Origin: Vibrio sp. J1-1 | GTDB taxonomy: Bacteria; Pseudomonadota; Gammaproteobacteria; Enterobacterales; Vibrionaceae | Direction of reading: 5' to 3' | Length of the DNA stretch: 64,000 nucleotides | Assembly (NCBI RefSeq): GCF_021728395.1 | Contig: NZ_JAKKCM010000006.1 | Location: 186,001 to 250,000, forward strand | Shown here: one piece after another, positions 1 through 8,817 of the stretch | How positions within the stretch are numbered: the stretch's first letter is position 1 | How the letters are laid out: the number at the start of each line of letters is the position of its first letter | The notes under the pieces: generated by a model | Told to the model about the DNA's origin: nothing | The model's input: only the letters and a program-made list of their open reading frames with translations | Database searches by the model: none | Position numbers and translations under genes: made by a program

Positions 1-367
1 CACGAAGGTTTTTCATCAGTGATGCATCGATCTGACGACCACCACCCTGATAAGCCTGAGAAGACATATCATGACGGTCACCCACAACCCATTGCCCATT
101 CGCTAGAGCAGGCTTTATGACGTTCTCTACTAGTTGAACACGTGCCGCGTAAAGCAGCAGCAATTCCGTCATATCCTGAAGCTCTTCACCCTCGTGTTCT
201 TCTTTGACTAGTGTTCGCATCTTCTCTGCTAGTGGCGTACCACCGGGTTCACGAGTATTGACAATATTTTCGATACCCGCAGTTTTAAGAGTATCTAACA
301 CAGTTTGTATCGCAGTACTTTTACCCGCGCCTTCCAGGCCCTCTATGACAATAAAATTCGCTTTCAT
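1..367 (-). CDS. tmk: Thymidylate kinase, N-terminal part (truncated by window edge)
   Basis: dTMP kinase phosphorylates dTMP to dTDP in dTTP synthesis. About 122 residues are visible and the rest lies beyond base 1. The N-terminus reads [18 protein letters not shown], containing the P-loop GLEGAGKST, followed by the nucleotide-monophosphate-kinase segment [14 protein letters not shown] and a [16 protein letters not shown] stretch, all typical of bacterial Tmk. Two ATG codons are adjacent (370 and 367). Either overlaps or abuts the TGA of mltG at 367-369, so translation is probably coupled. The order mltG-tmk is the usual gammaproteobacterial one (holB would be expected next). The identification is secure; only the exact start is open. 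Confidence 0.95.
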   Translation of the reverse strand, partial: MKANFIVIEGLEGAGKSTAIQTVLDTLKTAGIENIVNTREPGGTPLAEKMRTLVKEEHEGEELQDMTELLLLYAARVQLVENVIKPALANGQWVVGDRHDMSSQAYQGGGRQIDASLMKNLR

Positions 368-1383
368 CATTTATTCTTTCTTAGTTCTCTTAAATAGGCT
401 CTTACGGCACGATTGTGCTCTGCAAGGGATTTGCTGAACACATGTCCGCCCTTTCCGCTTGCGACAAAGTATAAGTAGGCACTCTCTTCAGGGTTCAACG
501 CCGCAACGATTGACGCTTCTCCTGCCATTGCAATTGGCGTCGGTGGCAACCCACTAATGACATACGTATTGTATGGCGTAGGCGTGCGCAGATCTTTTTT
601 ACGAATATTACCGTCATACGCATCGCCCATTCCGTATATCACTGTCGGATCTGTTTGCAAACGCATACGCTTGTTCAGACGATTAACAAATACCGATGCG
701 ACTCGCTCACGCTCTGAATCAATAGCGGTCTCTTTTTCGATAATTGAAGCCAAAATCAAAGCTTGGTATTTATCTTGAATCGGAAGTTTTTCCTGGCGTG
801 ACGCCCAATGCGCATCAAGTATACTATTTAGTTTCTGGTGCGCGCGCTTTAGTAGCTGACTTTCTGTGGTACCGGCAGTGTAATGGTATGTTTCTGCTAG
901 GAAGAGTCCTTCTAGCTTTTCACGTTCAATACCCAACTTAGCCGCCATCTCCTTTTCAGAGAGTGCGGTCAAATCATGCTCTACGTAAGGCGCTTCTTTA
1001 AGCAAGTCCAACCATTCAGAAAAACGGCTGCCCTCCACAAAAGTAATCGCGAACTGATACTCTTTGCCTGTATTTAGGTGCTCTAACGCTTGATAAAGCG
1101 ATATCTTAGGCTCGAGTTGATATGTTCCAGCCCTAACTTGTAGCAGTTCCGGATAAAGACGCGGAATAAAACGAGTATAATCAGAAGACTCGATAACTTC
1201 TGCTTTCACCAAGTCACGCATTATTTGGTTAAAGCTTGTACCATTTTCTACCGTAAATAGCTGAGGTTGCTCAAGTAGAATTGGCTTATTCACGTATTGC
1301 TTCGCCTGTGAAACAACGTAAAAAACACCTGCAGCACCAATCAAAGCGATCAGTACAGCAACAGCCAATAGTTTTTTAATCAC
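367..1383 (-). CDS. mltG: Endolytic murein transglycosylase MltG (YceG-like)
   Basis: MltG is an inner-membrane lytic transglycosylase thought to cut nascent glycan strands and terminate peptidoglycan polymerisation. The 338-residue protein has one N-terminal membrane segment (about residues 5-26) and then a periplasmic YceG domain. The catalytic-glutamate motif ASIIEKET and the following [10 protein letters not shown] and QTDPTVIYG motifs are present. The start is GTG at 1383, and that GTG overlaps the TGA of pabC (GTGA), indicating translational coupling. It lies between pabC and tmk, as in other gammaproteobacteria. Family assignment is firm; in vivo substrate details come from knowledge of the E. 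coli protein. Confidence 0.95.
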   Translation of the reverse strand: MIKKLLAVAVLIALIGAAGVFYVVSQAKQYVNKPILLEQPQLFTVENGTSFNQIMRDLVKAEVIESSDYTRFIPRLYPELLQVRAGTYQLEPKISLYQALEHLNTGKEYQFAITFVEGSRFSEWLDLLKEAPYVEHDLTALSEKEMAAKLGIEREKLEGLFLAETYHYTAGTTESQLLKRAHQKLNSILDAHWASRQEKLPIQDKYQALILASIIEKETAIDSERERVASVFVNRLNKRMRLQTDPTVIYGMGDAYDGNIRKKDLRTPTPYNTYVISGLPPTPIAMAGEASIVAALNPEESAYLYFVASGKGGHVFSKSLAEHNRAVRAYLRELRKNK

Positions 1384-2195
1384 GTAGTTAACTTCCCTTG
1401 CAGTCGTTGAGTCTGTTTTCCTATTGGAAATACGTTTTTCTTATTTTGTGTTGTAATGCTCGTTACAGGAGCCACACCTAATATTGAGTTACACATCCAT
1501 ACTTCATCGGCGTTGAGCACATCAGAAAGCTCAAAGGCCTCTACCTGTACATTGATGCTATTAACCTCGCAAAATTCAATTACCTTGCGACGCATGACAC
1601 CGGCAACACCAGACAAACTTAAATCAGGCGTATAAACATTATTATCTTTAACCCAAAAAAGGTTGGCCATTGTAGTTTCAATGACATGATTTTGCACATT
1701 TAACGTTACTGCATCGGCAAACTCGGTCCCGTCTATTTCGGATTTCGCGAGCACCTGCTCTAAGCGGTTATTATGCTTGTGACCAGCAAGTAGCGGTTGA
1801 ATACCTAATCGCGTTTCACACACGCCAAGACTTACACCATTAGTTTGCCAGGCAGCGTAATGACTAGGGAAAGGAAAATTAGAAATGGTCACGGTTGGCC
1901 CTTCAATGCCATACGGGCTATATCCGCGCCCACCAGTGCCACGACTGATATGGATTTTCACACCCGCATCACCATCTGACAATGCTGCACTCGCAGCCCA
2001 TTCATAAACCGCTTGCCAATCGGGAAAAGGAATGTGTAACGCTTTGAGACAGGCTTCCATCCTTGCAACATGCTCAGGCCAATACACCAACTCTCCCTTC
2101 TTAGTCAGGATTGTCGAGAAACACCCATCACCATATTGAAAGGAACGATCGCTCAATGAGACATGTGTTTGTGGAATTCCATTTACCCAAAACAT
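1380..2195 (-). CDS. pabC: Aminodeoxychorismate lyase
   Basis: PabC is a PLP-dependent class IV lyase that converts 4-amino-4-deoxychorismate to p-aminobenzoate and pyruvate for folate synthesis. It has 271 residues, the normal family length. The PLP lysine is probably K140, in the segment AGHKHNNRLEQVLAKSEI, and the fold-type IV signature follows (DAVTLNVQNHVIETTMANLF). The ATG at 2195 has a good ribosome-binding site, AAGGAAG. A strong minus-strand terminator lies between it and fabF, so pabC-mltG-tmk may also have their own promoter inside 2196-2320, although I see no clear one. Its 3' end overlaps mltG. Confidence 0.94.
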   Translation of the reverse strand: MFWVNGIPQTHVSLSDRSFQYGDGCFSTILTKKGELVYWPEHVARMEACLKALHIPFPDWQAVYEWAASAALSDGDAGVKIHISRGTGGRGYSPYGIEGPTVTISNFPFPSHYAAWQTNGVSLGVCETRLGIQPLLAGHKHNNRLEQVLAKSEIDGTEFADAVTLNVQNHVIETTMANLFWVKDNNVYTPDLSLSGVAGVMRRKVIEFCEVNSINVQVEAFELSDVLNADEVWMCNSILGVAPVTSITTQNKKNVFPIGKQTQRLQGKLTT

Positions 2196-2221
2196 TCGGC
2201 TTCCTTAAAAATTGTGGCTAT

Positions 2222-2262
2222 CAAATAAAACAAAACGGCTCAATGCTAAGCATTGAGCCGTT
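2222..2262 (-). terminator. Rho-independent terminator after fabF
   Basis: A perfect 13-bp inverted repeat (AACGGCTCAATGC at 2234-2246 and its complement at 2250-2262) has a 3-nt loop. On the minus strand it is followed by TTTTGTTTTATTT. It sits between the end of fabF and the start of pabC, so it should reduce fab read-through into pabC-mltG-tmk. Confidence 0.85.
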
Positions 2263-2320
2263 AGAATACAAGTTCCACTTATCTAAATTAAATTAGACAG
2301 TGTTACTCTGAAAACAAATG

Positions 2321-3571
2321 TTATTCAGCGAACTTTTTGAATACCAAAGAACCGTTTGTACCGCCGAAGCCAAACGAGTTACAAATTGCGTATTCCATAC
2401 CTTCAACCTTGCGCGCTGTGTGCGGTACAAGATCGATATCTAGACCTTCTTCTGGATCATCTAGATTGATGGTTGGCGGAACAATTTGATCAACCAAAGA
2501 CATCACCGTGATGATTGCTTCTACAGAGCCTGCAGCACCCAGTAGGTGACCTGTCATAGACTTCGTTGAAGAAACGAGAACTTGCTTAGCGCCTTCTTCA
2601 CCAAGCGCACGTTTCACGCCCTTGATTTCAGCCACATCACCAGCAGGTGTCGAAGTACCATGTGCGTTTACATAACCCACTTGAGTACCTTCGATTTTAG
2701 CATCACGCATTGCAGCTTCCATCGCCAATGCACCACCTGAACCATCTTCACTTGGAGAGGTCATGTGATAAGCATCGCCCGACATACCAAAGCCAACTAG
2801 CTCTGCGTAGATCTTAGCACCGCGAGCCTTAGCATGTTCGTACTCTTCAAGTACCATGATGCCGGCGCCGTCACCAAGAACAAAGCCATCACGGCCCTTA
2901 TCCCATGGACGAGACGCTTTTTGAGGTTCATCGTTACGAGTAGATAGCGCTTTAGCAGCACCAAAGCCTGCCATGCCTAATGGTGTTGACGCTTTTTCAG
3001 AACCACCGGCAACCATAGCATCAGCATCGCCATAGGCGATCATGCGAGCTGCATGGCCGATGTTATGTAGACCAGTAGTACATGCAGTAGAAATCGCGAT
3101 GTTTGGACCACGAAGACCACGCATGATAGATAGGTTACCTGCAACCATGTTTACGATGGTCGAAGGAACAAAAAATGGGCTAACTTTGCGAGGGCCTTTG
3201 TCTACTAACGCAGTGTGACCTGATTCAATCAGTTCCAGACCACCAATACCTGAGCCGATGGCAACACCAACTCGAGCCGCGTTTTCTTCGGTAATTTGTA
3301 AGCCAGAGTCATCAATTGCTTGCATGCCTGCTGCAACGCCGTACTGGATAAACAAATCCATTTTACGAGCATCTTTCTTAGACATGTACTCTGTGCAATC
3401 GAAATCTTTCACAAGACCTGCAAAACGAGTTGAGAAATTCGTAGCATCAAAGTGCTCGATATTCACAATACCACTTTGACCTTCTAGCAGGGCTTTCCAA
3501 GATGATTCTACTGTGTTGCCTACCGGTGACAACATACCCATGCCAGTGACAACTACACGACGCTTGGACAC
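2321..3571 (-). CDS. fabF: 3-oxoacyl-ACP synthase II (FabF)
   Basis: FabF performs the elongating condensation of acyl-ACP with malonyl-ACP and is the temperature-responsive step toward cis-vaccenate. The length of 416 residues matches the family. The catalytic triad is visible: Cys164 in STACTTG, a His in [11 protein letters not shown], and a His in [11 protein letters not shown]. The C-terminal motif NSFGFGGTN is intact. The start is GTG at 3571 ([12 protein letters not shown]), about 9 nt after a GGAG. It lies 93 bp downstream of acpP, and a strong hairpin in that gap probably lowers fabF transcription relative to acpP. Confidence 0.97.
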   Translation of the reverse strand: MSKRRVVVTGMGMLSPVGNTVESSWKALLEGQSGIVNIEHFDATNFSTRFAGLVKDFDCTEYMSKKDARKMDLFIQYGVAAGMQAIDDSGLQITEENAARVGVAIGSGIGGLELIESGHTALVDKGPRKVSPFFVPSTIVNMVAGNLSIMRGLRGPNIAISTACTTGLHNIGHAARMIAYGDADAMVAGGSEKASTPLGMAGFGAAKALSTRNDEPQKASRPWDKGRDGFVLGDGAGIMVLEEYEHAKARGAKIYAELVGFGMSGDAYHMTSPSEDGSGGALAMEAAMRDAKIEGTQVGYVNAHGTSTPAGDVAEIKGVKRALGEEGAKQVLVSSTKSMTGHLLGAAGSVEAIITVMSLVDQIVPPTINLDDPEEGLDIDLVPHTARKVEGMEYAICNSFGFGGTNGSLVFKKFAE

Positions 3572-3631
3572 GATATAATTCTCCGGGAATTGAATATTTC
3601 TATGAGAGGATAGAAGAAGTTAGAAAGAACA

Positions 3632-3654
3632 CAGGCGGTCTAGGAGACCGCCTG
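3632..3654 (-). terminator. Intercistronic hairpin between acpP and fabF, likely attenuator
   Basis: A perfect 10-bp GC-rich stem (CAGGCGGTCT paired with AGACCGCCTG) has a 3-nt loop and lies just after the acpP stop. On the minus strand it is followed by TGTTCTTTCT, a weak U tract. This looks like a partial terminator or mRNA-stabilising structure that lets acpP transcript exceed fabF transcript. The function is inferred from sequence only. Confidence 0.65.
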
Positions 3655-3664
3655 GGAGAGATAA

Positions 3665-3898
3665 TTACTGAGCGCTGTTTACGTAGTCGATTGCAGCTTG
3701 AACAGTAGTGATCTTCTCAGCTTCTTCGTCAGGAATCTCAGTGTCGAATTCCTCTTCTAGAGCCATAACTAGTTCTACAGTGTCTAGAGAATCAGCACCT
3801 AGATCGTCAACGAAAGAAGCTTCGTTTTTAACTTCTGCTTCGTCTACACCTAGCTGTTCAACAATGATTTTCTTTACGCGTTCTTCGATGTTGCTCAT
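3665..3898 (-). CDS. acpP: Acyl carrier protein
   Basis: AcpP carries growing acyl chains on a 4'-phosphopantetheine arm for fatty-acid, lipid A and lipoate synthesis. The protein of 77 residues starts [11 protein letters not shown] and is strongly acidic. Ser37 in GADSLDT is the prosthetic-group site. An in-frame ATG further upstream would give 101 residues, but the shorter start has the ribosome-binding site AAAGGAAAAG and exactly matches the conserved family N-terminus. The longer start would also begin upstream of the probable -10 element, so I reject it. A promoter lies directly upstream, so acpP can be transcribed apart from fabG. Confidence 0.98.
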
Positions 3899-3942
3899 TT
3901 TTTCTTTTCCTTTACAGATTTCGCCTAATGCGATGATTCCGT

Positions 3943-3970
3943 AGTTTATTCGAACTATTGAAAGTTGCAA
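3943..3970 (-). promoter_or_regulatory. Probable sigma-70 promoter for acpP(-fabF)
   Basis: On the minus strand, TTGCAA (3970-3965) and TAAACT (3948-3943) are separated by 16 bp. The predicted leader is about 37 nt. A GC-rich palindrome at 3967-3982 (GCAAGG/CCTTGC arms) overlaps the -35 box. It could be the end of fabG transcription or an operator. The function is inferred. Confidence 0.55.
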
Positions 3971-4145
3971 GGGGGTCCTTGCTGGTCAAACCACAAAATT
4001 AGCGAATTTAACCGAATTTCAATACATTTTTGACTTAAATCATGCACAAATCTTGCGCATAAGCATGACAAGTTCATGACAGTTAACTGCAACTATAAGC
4101 TATTCTTCACAATGTAAAATAGCTTATTTTGCCGAAACTGTCGTA

Positions 4146-4883
4146 TTAAACCATGTACATGCCACCATTTACATGCAAAGTTTCACCAGTAATGTACGCT
4201 GCTTCAGGTGAAGCAAGGAAAACCACTGCTGATGCAATTTCGCGAGGATCACCCAAACGACCAGCAGGAACGTTAGACAAAGTTGCCGCACGTTGCTCGT
4301 CATTTAATGCCTTAGTCATGTCAGTTTCGATGAAACCTGGAGCAACAGTGTTTACTGTTACGCCACGAGAAGCAACTTCACGAGCCATCGATTTAGTGAA
4401 ACCGATCACACCTGCTTTTGCCGCTGCGTAGTTAGTTTGGCCTGCATTCCCCATAGTACCCACGACAGAGCCTACGTTGATAATACGACCCGCACGCTTT
4501 TTCATCATGCCGCGCAATACCGCTTTAGACATACGGAAAATTGGTGTCAGGTTAGTATCGATGATGTCATTCCACTCATCATCTTTCATACGCATTAGTA
4601 GGTTATCACGAGTGATACCTGCGTTGTTTACTAGAATATCGATCACACCAAACTCATCATTGATGGTTTTTAGTGTTGCTTCGATAGACTCAACGTCAGT
4701 GACGTTAAGTGCCAGACCTTTACCGTTTTCGCCTAGGTATTCGCTGATAGCAGCTGCGCCACTTTCAGACGTCGCAGTACCAATTACTGTTGCACCACGT
4801 TCAACAAGAAGTTCAGCAATCGCACGACCAATGCCACGGCTTGCGCCAGTCACTAGAGCGATCTTACCTTCTAGATTCATCAT
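4146..4883 (-). CDS. fabG: 3-oxoacyl-ACP reductase FabG
   Basis: FabG is the NADPH-dependent ketoreductase of fatty-acid elongation and belongs to the short-chain dehydrogenase family. It has 244-245 residues. The cofactor motif TGASRGIG, the NNAG motif (about residues 86-89) and the catalytic Ser139, Tyr152 and Lys156 (S-V-V-G, NYAAAKAG) are all present. Two ATGs are adjacent (4883 and 4880); an AAAAGGAAAA ribosome-binding site precedes both. It lies downstream of fabD with a 38-bp gap, in the conserved order fabH-fabD-fabG-acpP. Confidence 0.97.
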   Translation of the reverse strand: MMNLEGKIALVTGASRGIGRAIAELLVERGATVIGTATSESGAAAISEYLGENGKGLALNVTDVESIEATLKTINDEFGVIDILVNNAGITRDNLLMRMKDDEWNDIIDTNLTPIFRMSKAVLRGMMKKRAGRIINVGSVVGTMGNAGQTNYAAAKAGVIGFTKSMAREVASRGVTVNTVAPGFIETDMTKALNDEQRAATLSNVPAGRLGDPREIASAVVFLASPEAAYITGETLHVNGGMYMV

Positions 4884-4921
4884 GTTGTGTTTTCCTTTTA
4901 TTATCGTGTCTTAACGCTAAA

Positions 4922-5845
4922 TTATTTAGCTGCTTCTAACGACGCTACATCGTTAACAGCCGCTGCACTTAGTGTTTTCACGATACGTTTAGTTAGACCT
5001 GTCAACACTTTGCCAGGACCAAGCTCAAGAAGATTTTCTACGCCTTGCTCACTCATCAGCTGTACGCTCTCAGTCCAACGAACTGGGCTATGTAGCTGGC
5101 GAACAAGCGCGTCTTTAATTTTTGCAGGATCAGTTTCAGCTGCCACATCAACGTTGTTGATCACTGGAAGCTGTGGCGCATTAAACTCAATAGATTCTAG
5201 AGCAACAGCCAGTTTTTCTGCCGCAGGTTTCATCAGAGCACAGTGAGAAGGCACTGAAACAGGAAGAGGAAGCGCACGCTTAGCACCTGCTTCTTTACAC
5301 AATGCACCTGCACGCTCTACTGCGTCTTTGCTACCAGCGATAACAACTTGACCAGGAGAGTTGAAGTTTACCGGAGAAACCACTTCGCCTTGCGCTGCTT
5401 CTTCACACGCTTTTGCGATAGATTCATCATCTAGGCCAATGATTGCGTACATTGCGCCAGTGCCTGCAGGTACTGCTTCTTGCATTAGCTGACCACGCAG
5501 CTCAACCAGTTTGATTGCTTCTTTAAAGTCAATCACACCTGCACATACTAGTGCTGAATACTCACCCAAGCTGTGACCCGCAAGGTTTGCAGGTTGCTCA
5601 AGACCAAGCTCTTGCCATACACGCCAAATAGCCACAGACGACGCTAACAATGCAGGCTGTGTACGGAACGTTTGATTGAGATCTTCAGCAGGGCCATTTT
5701 GAACAAGCGCCCATAGATCGTAACCTAGTGCGTCAGATGCTTCTGCAAATGTTTGTTTTACTACGTCATATTGTTCGCCAAGCTCAGCCAGCATACCTAC
5801 TGTTTGAGAACCTTGGCCTGGAAATACGATAGCAAACTTGCTCAT
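4922..5845 (-). CDS. fabD: Malonyl-CoA:ACP transacylase FabD
   Basis: FabD transfers malonyl from CoA to AcpP, supplying the two-carbon donor for chain elongation. The 307 residues match the family length. The N-terminal motif FPGQGSQ and the nucleophile Ser92 in GHSLGEYSAL are clear, with the partner His in SVPSHCALM. The ATG at 5845 is preceded by AAAGGAAAAC. The gene is 76 bp downstream of fabH. I see no internal terminator, so it is probably co-transcribed with fabH and fabG. Confidence 0.97.
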   Translation of the reverse strand: MSKFAIVFPGQGSQTVGMLAELGEQYDVVKQTFAEASDALGYDLWALVQNGPAEDLNQTFRTQPALLASSVAIWRVWQELGLEQPANLAGHSLGEYSALVCAGVIDFKEAIKLVELRGQLMQEAVPAGTGAMYAIIGLDDESIAKACEEAAQGEVVSPVNFNSPGQVVIAGSKDAVERAGALCKEAGAKRALPLPVSVPSHCALMKPAAEKLAVALESIEFNAPQLPVINNVDVAAETDPAKIKDALVRQLHSPVRWTESVQLMSEQGVENLLELGPGKVLTGLTKRIVKTLSAAAVNDVASLEAAK

Positions 5846-5921
5846 GTTGTTTTCCTTTAAGCAATGTAAAAAGAAATAAGATGCACTTCAGTGCACCTTA
5901 AATTTTGAATTCTCGTGAAAC

Positions 5922-6872
5922 TTAGAATTTCACCAGAGCAGAGCCCCAAGTGAAACCGCCACCAAATGCTTCTAGTAGCAGAGTTTGTCCACGCTTGATG
6001 CGACCATCACGCACCGCTTCGTCCAGCGCTGTTGGTACTGTCGCTGCCGAAGTATTACCATGCTTGTCTAAGGTCAATACAACTTGATCCAGAGACATTG
6101 ATAGCTTCTTAGCCGTCGCTGAGATAATTCGGTAGTTCGCTTGATGCGGCACTAGCCAGTCTAGCTCAGACTTATGCATGTTGTTGGCTTCAAGTGTGTC
6201 TTTAACTAATTTAGACAATTGGGTTACTGCAACCTTGAATACTTCGTTGCCAGCCATGTGAAGCCATTTATCCGCATCTTTACCACGATCAGGCACTGGT
6301 AAGCTCAAAAGCTCACCAAATTGACCATCCGAGTATATGTGCGTAGAAATGATGCCAGGCTCTTCACTTGCTCCAACAACAACCGCACCTGCGCCGTCAC
6401 CAAACAGAATAATGGTTGAACGGTCAGTCGGGTCACATGTTTTTGACAATGCGTCTGCACCAATCACCAATACGTTTTTACACATACCTGTTTTGATGTG
6501 CTGGTCAGCTACAGATAGAGCATAAACAAAGCCAGAACAAGCAGCGGCTAAGTCAAAAGCCGGACAACCTTTAATGCCAAGCTTTCCCTGCACCTGACAC
6601 GCAGATGAAGGGAAAGTATGACTACTGCTGGTAGTGGCAACAATGATAAGATCAATGTCGTTCTTATCTATACCTGCCATATCGATAGCGTTTTCAGCTG
6701 CGTAGAATGCCATGTCAGCGACTGTTTCATCTTCTGCTGCGATTCGACGCTCTTTAATACCCGTGCGAGCAACAATCCACTCATCACTTGTATCTACCAT
6801 TTTCTCTAGATCTGCGTTAGTACGCACCTGAGATGGCAGGTAGCTGCCAGTACCTAAAATTTTGCTATACAT
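5922..6872 (-). CDS. fabH: 3-oxoacyl-ACP synthase III FabH
   Basis: FabH starts fatty-acid synthesis by condensing acetyl-CoA with malonyl-ACP. The 316-residue protein shows the thiolase fold and catalytic residues: Cys112 in [10 protein letters not shown], a His in VPHQANYRI and an Asn in [10 protein letters not shown]. The ATG at 6872 lies only 5 bp after the plsX stop, so the two are almost certainly co-translated. The plsX-fabH-fabD-fabG order agrees with the E. coli cluster. Paralogues of FabH exist in many vibrios; the cluster position marks this as the main initiating enzyme. Confidence 0.96.
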   Translation of the reverse strand: MYSKILGTGSYLPSQVRTNADLEKMVDTSDEWIVARTGIKERRIAAEDETVADMAFYAAENAIDMAGIDKNDIDLIIVATTSSSHTFPSSACQVQGKLGIKGCPAFDLAAACSGFVYALSVADQHIKTGMCKNVLVIGADALSKTCDPTDRSTIILFGDGAGAVVVGASEEPGIISTHIYSDGQFGELLSLPVPDRGKDADKWLHMAGNEVFKVAVTQLSKLVKDTLEANNMHKSELDWLVPHQANYRIISATAKKLSMSLDQVVLTLDKHGNTSAATVPTALDEAVRDGRIKRGQTLLLEAFGGGFTWGSALVKF

Positions 6873-6877
6873 GAAGA

Positions 6878-7903
6878 CTAATAATGCCTCTCGAGTAAAA
6901 CCGCTTCTAAACGATCGCTAATACGGCCTGGTACTTGTCGTTTGACCTCGTGTACTGCCTCTCCAAGTGCATTGACAATTGCAGATACATCAGCACTTCC
7001 ATGGCTTTTAATGACAATGCCGCGCAATCCTAGCAAACTTGCGCCGTTATACTGGTCGGGGTTCAGTATTTTTAGTTCATTAAATAGCCGGGAAAACAAC
7101 TTTCTAGCAATCCAACCCTTTATCGTAGACGCCATTATACTGGTTTTAATTTTTTCGATAAAAAGTTGTGCTGTTCCCTCACTGGCCTTTAAGCATACGT
7201 TACCGACAAATCCATCACAAACGATGACATCAGCAACGTCATGCAGTATTTGATTACCTTCAATATAACCAACAAAATTAATTGCGTCGGTTTGTGAAAG
7301 CATTTCTGCACAGCGCTTAACGAGATCATTCCCTTTTATTTCTTCTGCACCGATATTAAGAACCGCCACACGAGCGGGATGACCCAAGTGCTGTTCAGCC
7401 AACGCACTGCCCATCACGGCAAATTGAAACAAGCTGTCTGCATCACAAGATACATTCGCACCCAGATCCAACATCCAAGTACGCTTTCCACTGATGGTTG
7501 GTAAAGCAGACACTAAAGCAGGACGATCAATACCAGGCAGCAATTTGAGAATAAAACGTGACAGCGCCATCAATGCACCGGTATTACCGCCACTGACGCA
7601 AGCGTCTGCTTTTTGCTCTGAAACAAGATCGATGGCTTTACGCATCGAGCTATTTTGGCTATTGCGTAGTGCTAAAGAGGGCTTTTCTGAGTTAGAAATC
7701 ACTTTCTCACTATGGAGAATCGTCAAACGAGAATGGGTAGAAGCACCTAATTGAGATAATTGAGACGTGATCAATGATTGATCACCAATAAGGACCACTT
7801 TTAGCTCTGGGAAATGAGACAGTGCCTGCACGGCGGCAGGCACTGTTACGCGAGGACCGAAATCCCCGCCCATTGCATCAAGTGCAACGGTAATAGTTTG
7901 CAA
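6878..7903 (-). CDS. plsX: Phosphate acyltransferase PlsX
   Basis: PlsX makes acyl-phosphate from acyl-ACP, feeding PlsY in phosphatidic acid synthesis, and is a peripheral membrane enzyme. The conserved N-terminus reads [17 protein letters not shown]. The longest frame would begin at a GTG at 7939, but that would overlap the end of rpmF. A TTG at 7903, just before CAA-ACT, lies 10 bp after the rpmF stop and gives 341 residues, the length I recall for Vibrio PlsX. An AAGGT sequence overlaps the rpmF stop and could serve as ribosome-binding site. Typical motifs include [10 protein letters not shown] and [11 protein letters not shown]. Identification is firm; the TTG start is likely but not proven. 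Confidence 0.93.
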   Translation of the reverse strand: MQTITVALDAMGGDFGPRVTVPAAVQALSHFPELKVVLIGDQSLITSQLSQLGASTHSRLTILHSEKVISNSEKPSLALRNSQNSSMRKAIDLVSEQKADACVSGGNTGALMALSRFILKLLPGIDRPALVSALPTISGKRTWMLDLGANVSCDADSLFQFAVMGSALAEQHLGHPARVAVLNIGAEEIKGNDLVKRCAEMLSQTDAINFVGYIEGNQILHDVADVIVCDGFVGNVCLKASEGTAQLFIEKIKTSIMASTIKGWIARKLFSRLFNELKILNPDQYNGASLLGLRGIVIKSHGSADVSAIVNALGEAVHEVKRQVPGRISDRLEAVLLERHY

Positions 7904-7913
7904 AGGTTCAACC

Positions 7914-8084
7914 TTACTTGTTGATAACCTTCTTGCCACGGTAGTAACCTTCAGCAGTTACGTTGTGGCGTAGGTGAGTTTCACCAGAAGTCGCGTCTAC
8001 AGATAGAGCAGCTGTAGTTAGCGCATCGTGTGAACGACGCATACCGCGCTTAGAACGAGTTTTACGGTTTTTTTGTACGGCCAT
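7914..8084 (-). CDS. rpmF: Ribosomal protein bL32
   Basis: This 56-residue gene was read directly from the minus strand. The protein starts [20 protein letters not shown] and ends [10 protein letters not shown], which is bL32 of the large ribosomal subunit. It is very basic and contains the expected [18 protein letters not shown]-terminal block. The ATG at 8084 has an AGGAG ribosome-binding site 8 nt upstream. It lies between yceD and plsX, the universal gammaproteobacterial arrangement that couples a ribosomal protein with lipid synthesis genes. No zinc-binding cysteines are visible. Confidence 0.97.
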
Positions 8085-8143
8085 TGACCCTACTCCTATA
8101 CTATTGGGTTAAAAACCTGAATAAGAATCGGTGACCACACCTA

Positions 8144-8668
8144 TTACTTTTTCAGACTTTTCAAAACGTCGAATGGATTCGGTTTCTTTTCCTCAATTTC
8201 TTCAGGAAGCTCACCAAAAACCATGTTATTTGAATCAACGCTACAATCCGCTTCATCGTGCATCGCAATTTGAGGTAATGTTAAGATGAACTCGTCCTCA
8301 ACCAGTTGTATAAGGTCTAATTCACCGTACTCATTTAGATCTACCAAATCATAAATTTCCGGTGCTTCCTCTTCCGTCTTCTCACCATAGTAAGGAGTGT
8401 AAAGGAATTCAACTTCACACTGATGTGTGAATACCTCATTACAACGCTGACATTCTAATTCGACTTCGATGTTAGCTTTACCAGAGATAACAACAAGTCG
8501 CTGTTCATCTATCTCAAATGACAATGAGACTTCTGCGTCGCGTTTTACGCCTTCAGTTGCTTCCGCTAAGCGCTTAAAAAGACTGCCTTGGATGATGCCA
8601 TCGTAGTCCAATCGTTTCTGTGCCGCCTTCGCCGGATCAACCGTTCGCGGTATTTTTACCTTTTGCAT
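8144..8668 (-). CDS. yceD: DUF177 family protein YceD (23S rRNA accumulation protein)
   Basis: The YceD family is needed for normal 23S rRNA levels in bacteria and plants; its molecular activity is poorly known. This protein has 174 residues and starts MQKVKIPRTVDPAKAAQKRL, close to the E. coli N-terminus. A CxxC pair (CQRCNEVFTHQC) at the centre and the C-terminal motif VFGELPEE..KPNPFDVL are family hallmarks. It is the first gene of the yceD-rpmF-plsX-fab run. A near-consensus promoter lies so close to the ATG that the mRNA may have almost no leader. Confidence 0.92.
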   Translation of the reverse strand: MQKVKIPRTVDPAKAAQKRLDYDGIIQGSLFKRLAEATEGVKRDAEVSLSFEIDEQRLVVISGKANIEVELECQRCNEVFTHQCEVEFLYTPYYGEKTEEEAPEIYDLVDLNEYGELDLIQLVEDEFILTLPQIAMHDEADCSVDSNNMVFGELPEEIEEKKPNPFDVLKSLKK

Positions 8669-8677
8669 AGGGCGCGA

Positions 8678-8706
8678 ATATTATCTTCCAAATCAAAATT
8701 AGTCAA
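8678..8706 (-). promoter_or_regulatory. Strong sigma-70 promoter for yceD-rpmF-plsX-fab
   Basis: On the minus strand, TTGACT (8706-8701), a 17-bp spacer and TAATAT (8683-8678) form a near-consensus promoter. The expected start point is near 8671, only about 3 nt before the yceD ATG at 8668. No Shine-Dalgarno sequence fits in so short a leader. Confidence 0.75.
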
Positions 8707-8817
8707 AGAAAAAGGCAAAAAAGTTGTACTTTTTTACGCTTATCATACAGAGCATTAGCCAGAATCATTTTTGATCGATTATCCTATCGGAAATGCTCTT
8801 GCGAATTGTAAATCAAA

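Noticed and set aside
3665-3970. A 101-residue version of acyl carrier protein
   Set aside because: The extra 24 residues are not part of the conserved family, the inner ATG has the ribosome-binding site, and the promoter lies within the extension.
6878-7939. A 353-residue PlsX starting at GTG 7939
   Set aside because: It would overlap rpmF, its extra residues are translated from the rpmF tail in another frame, and the family starts at the TTG at 7903.
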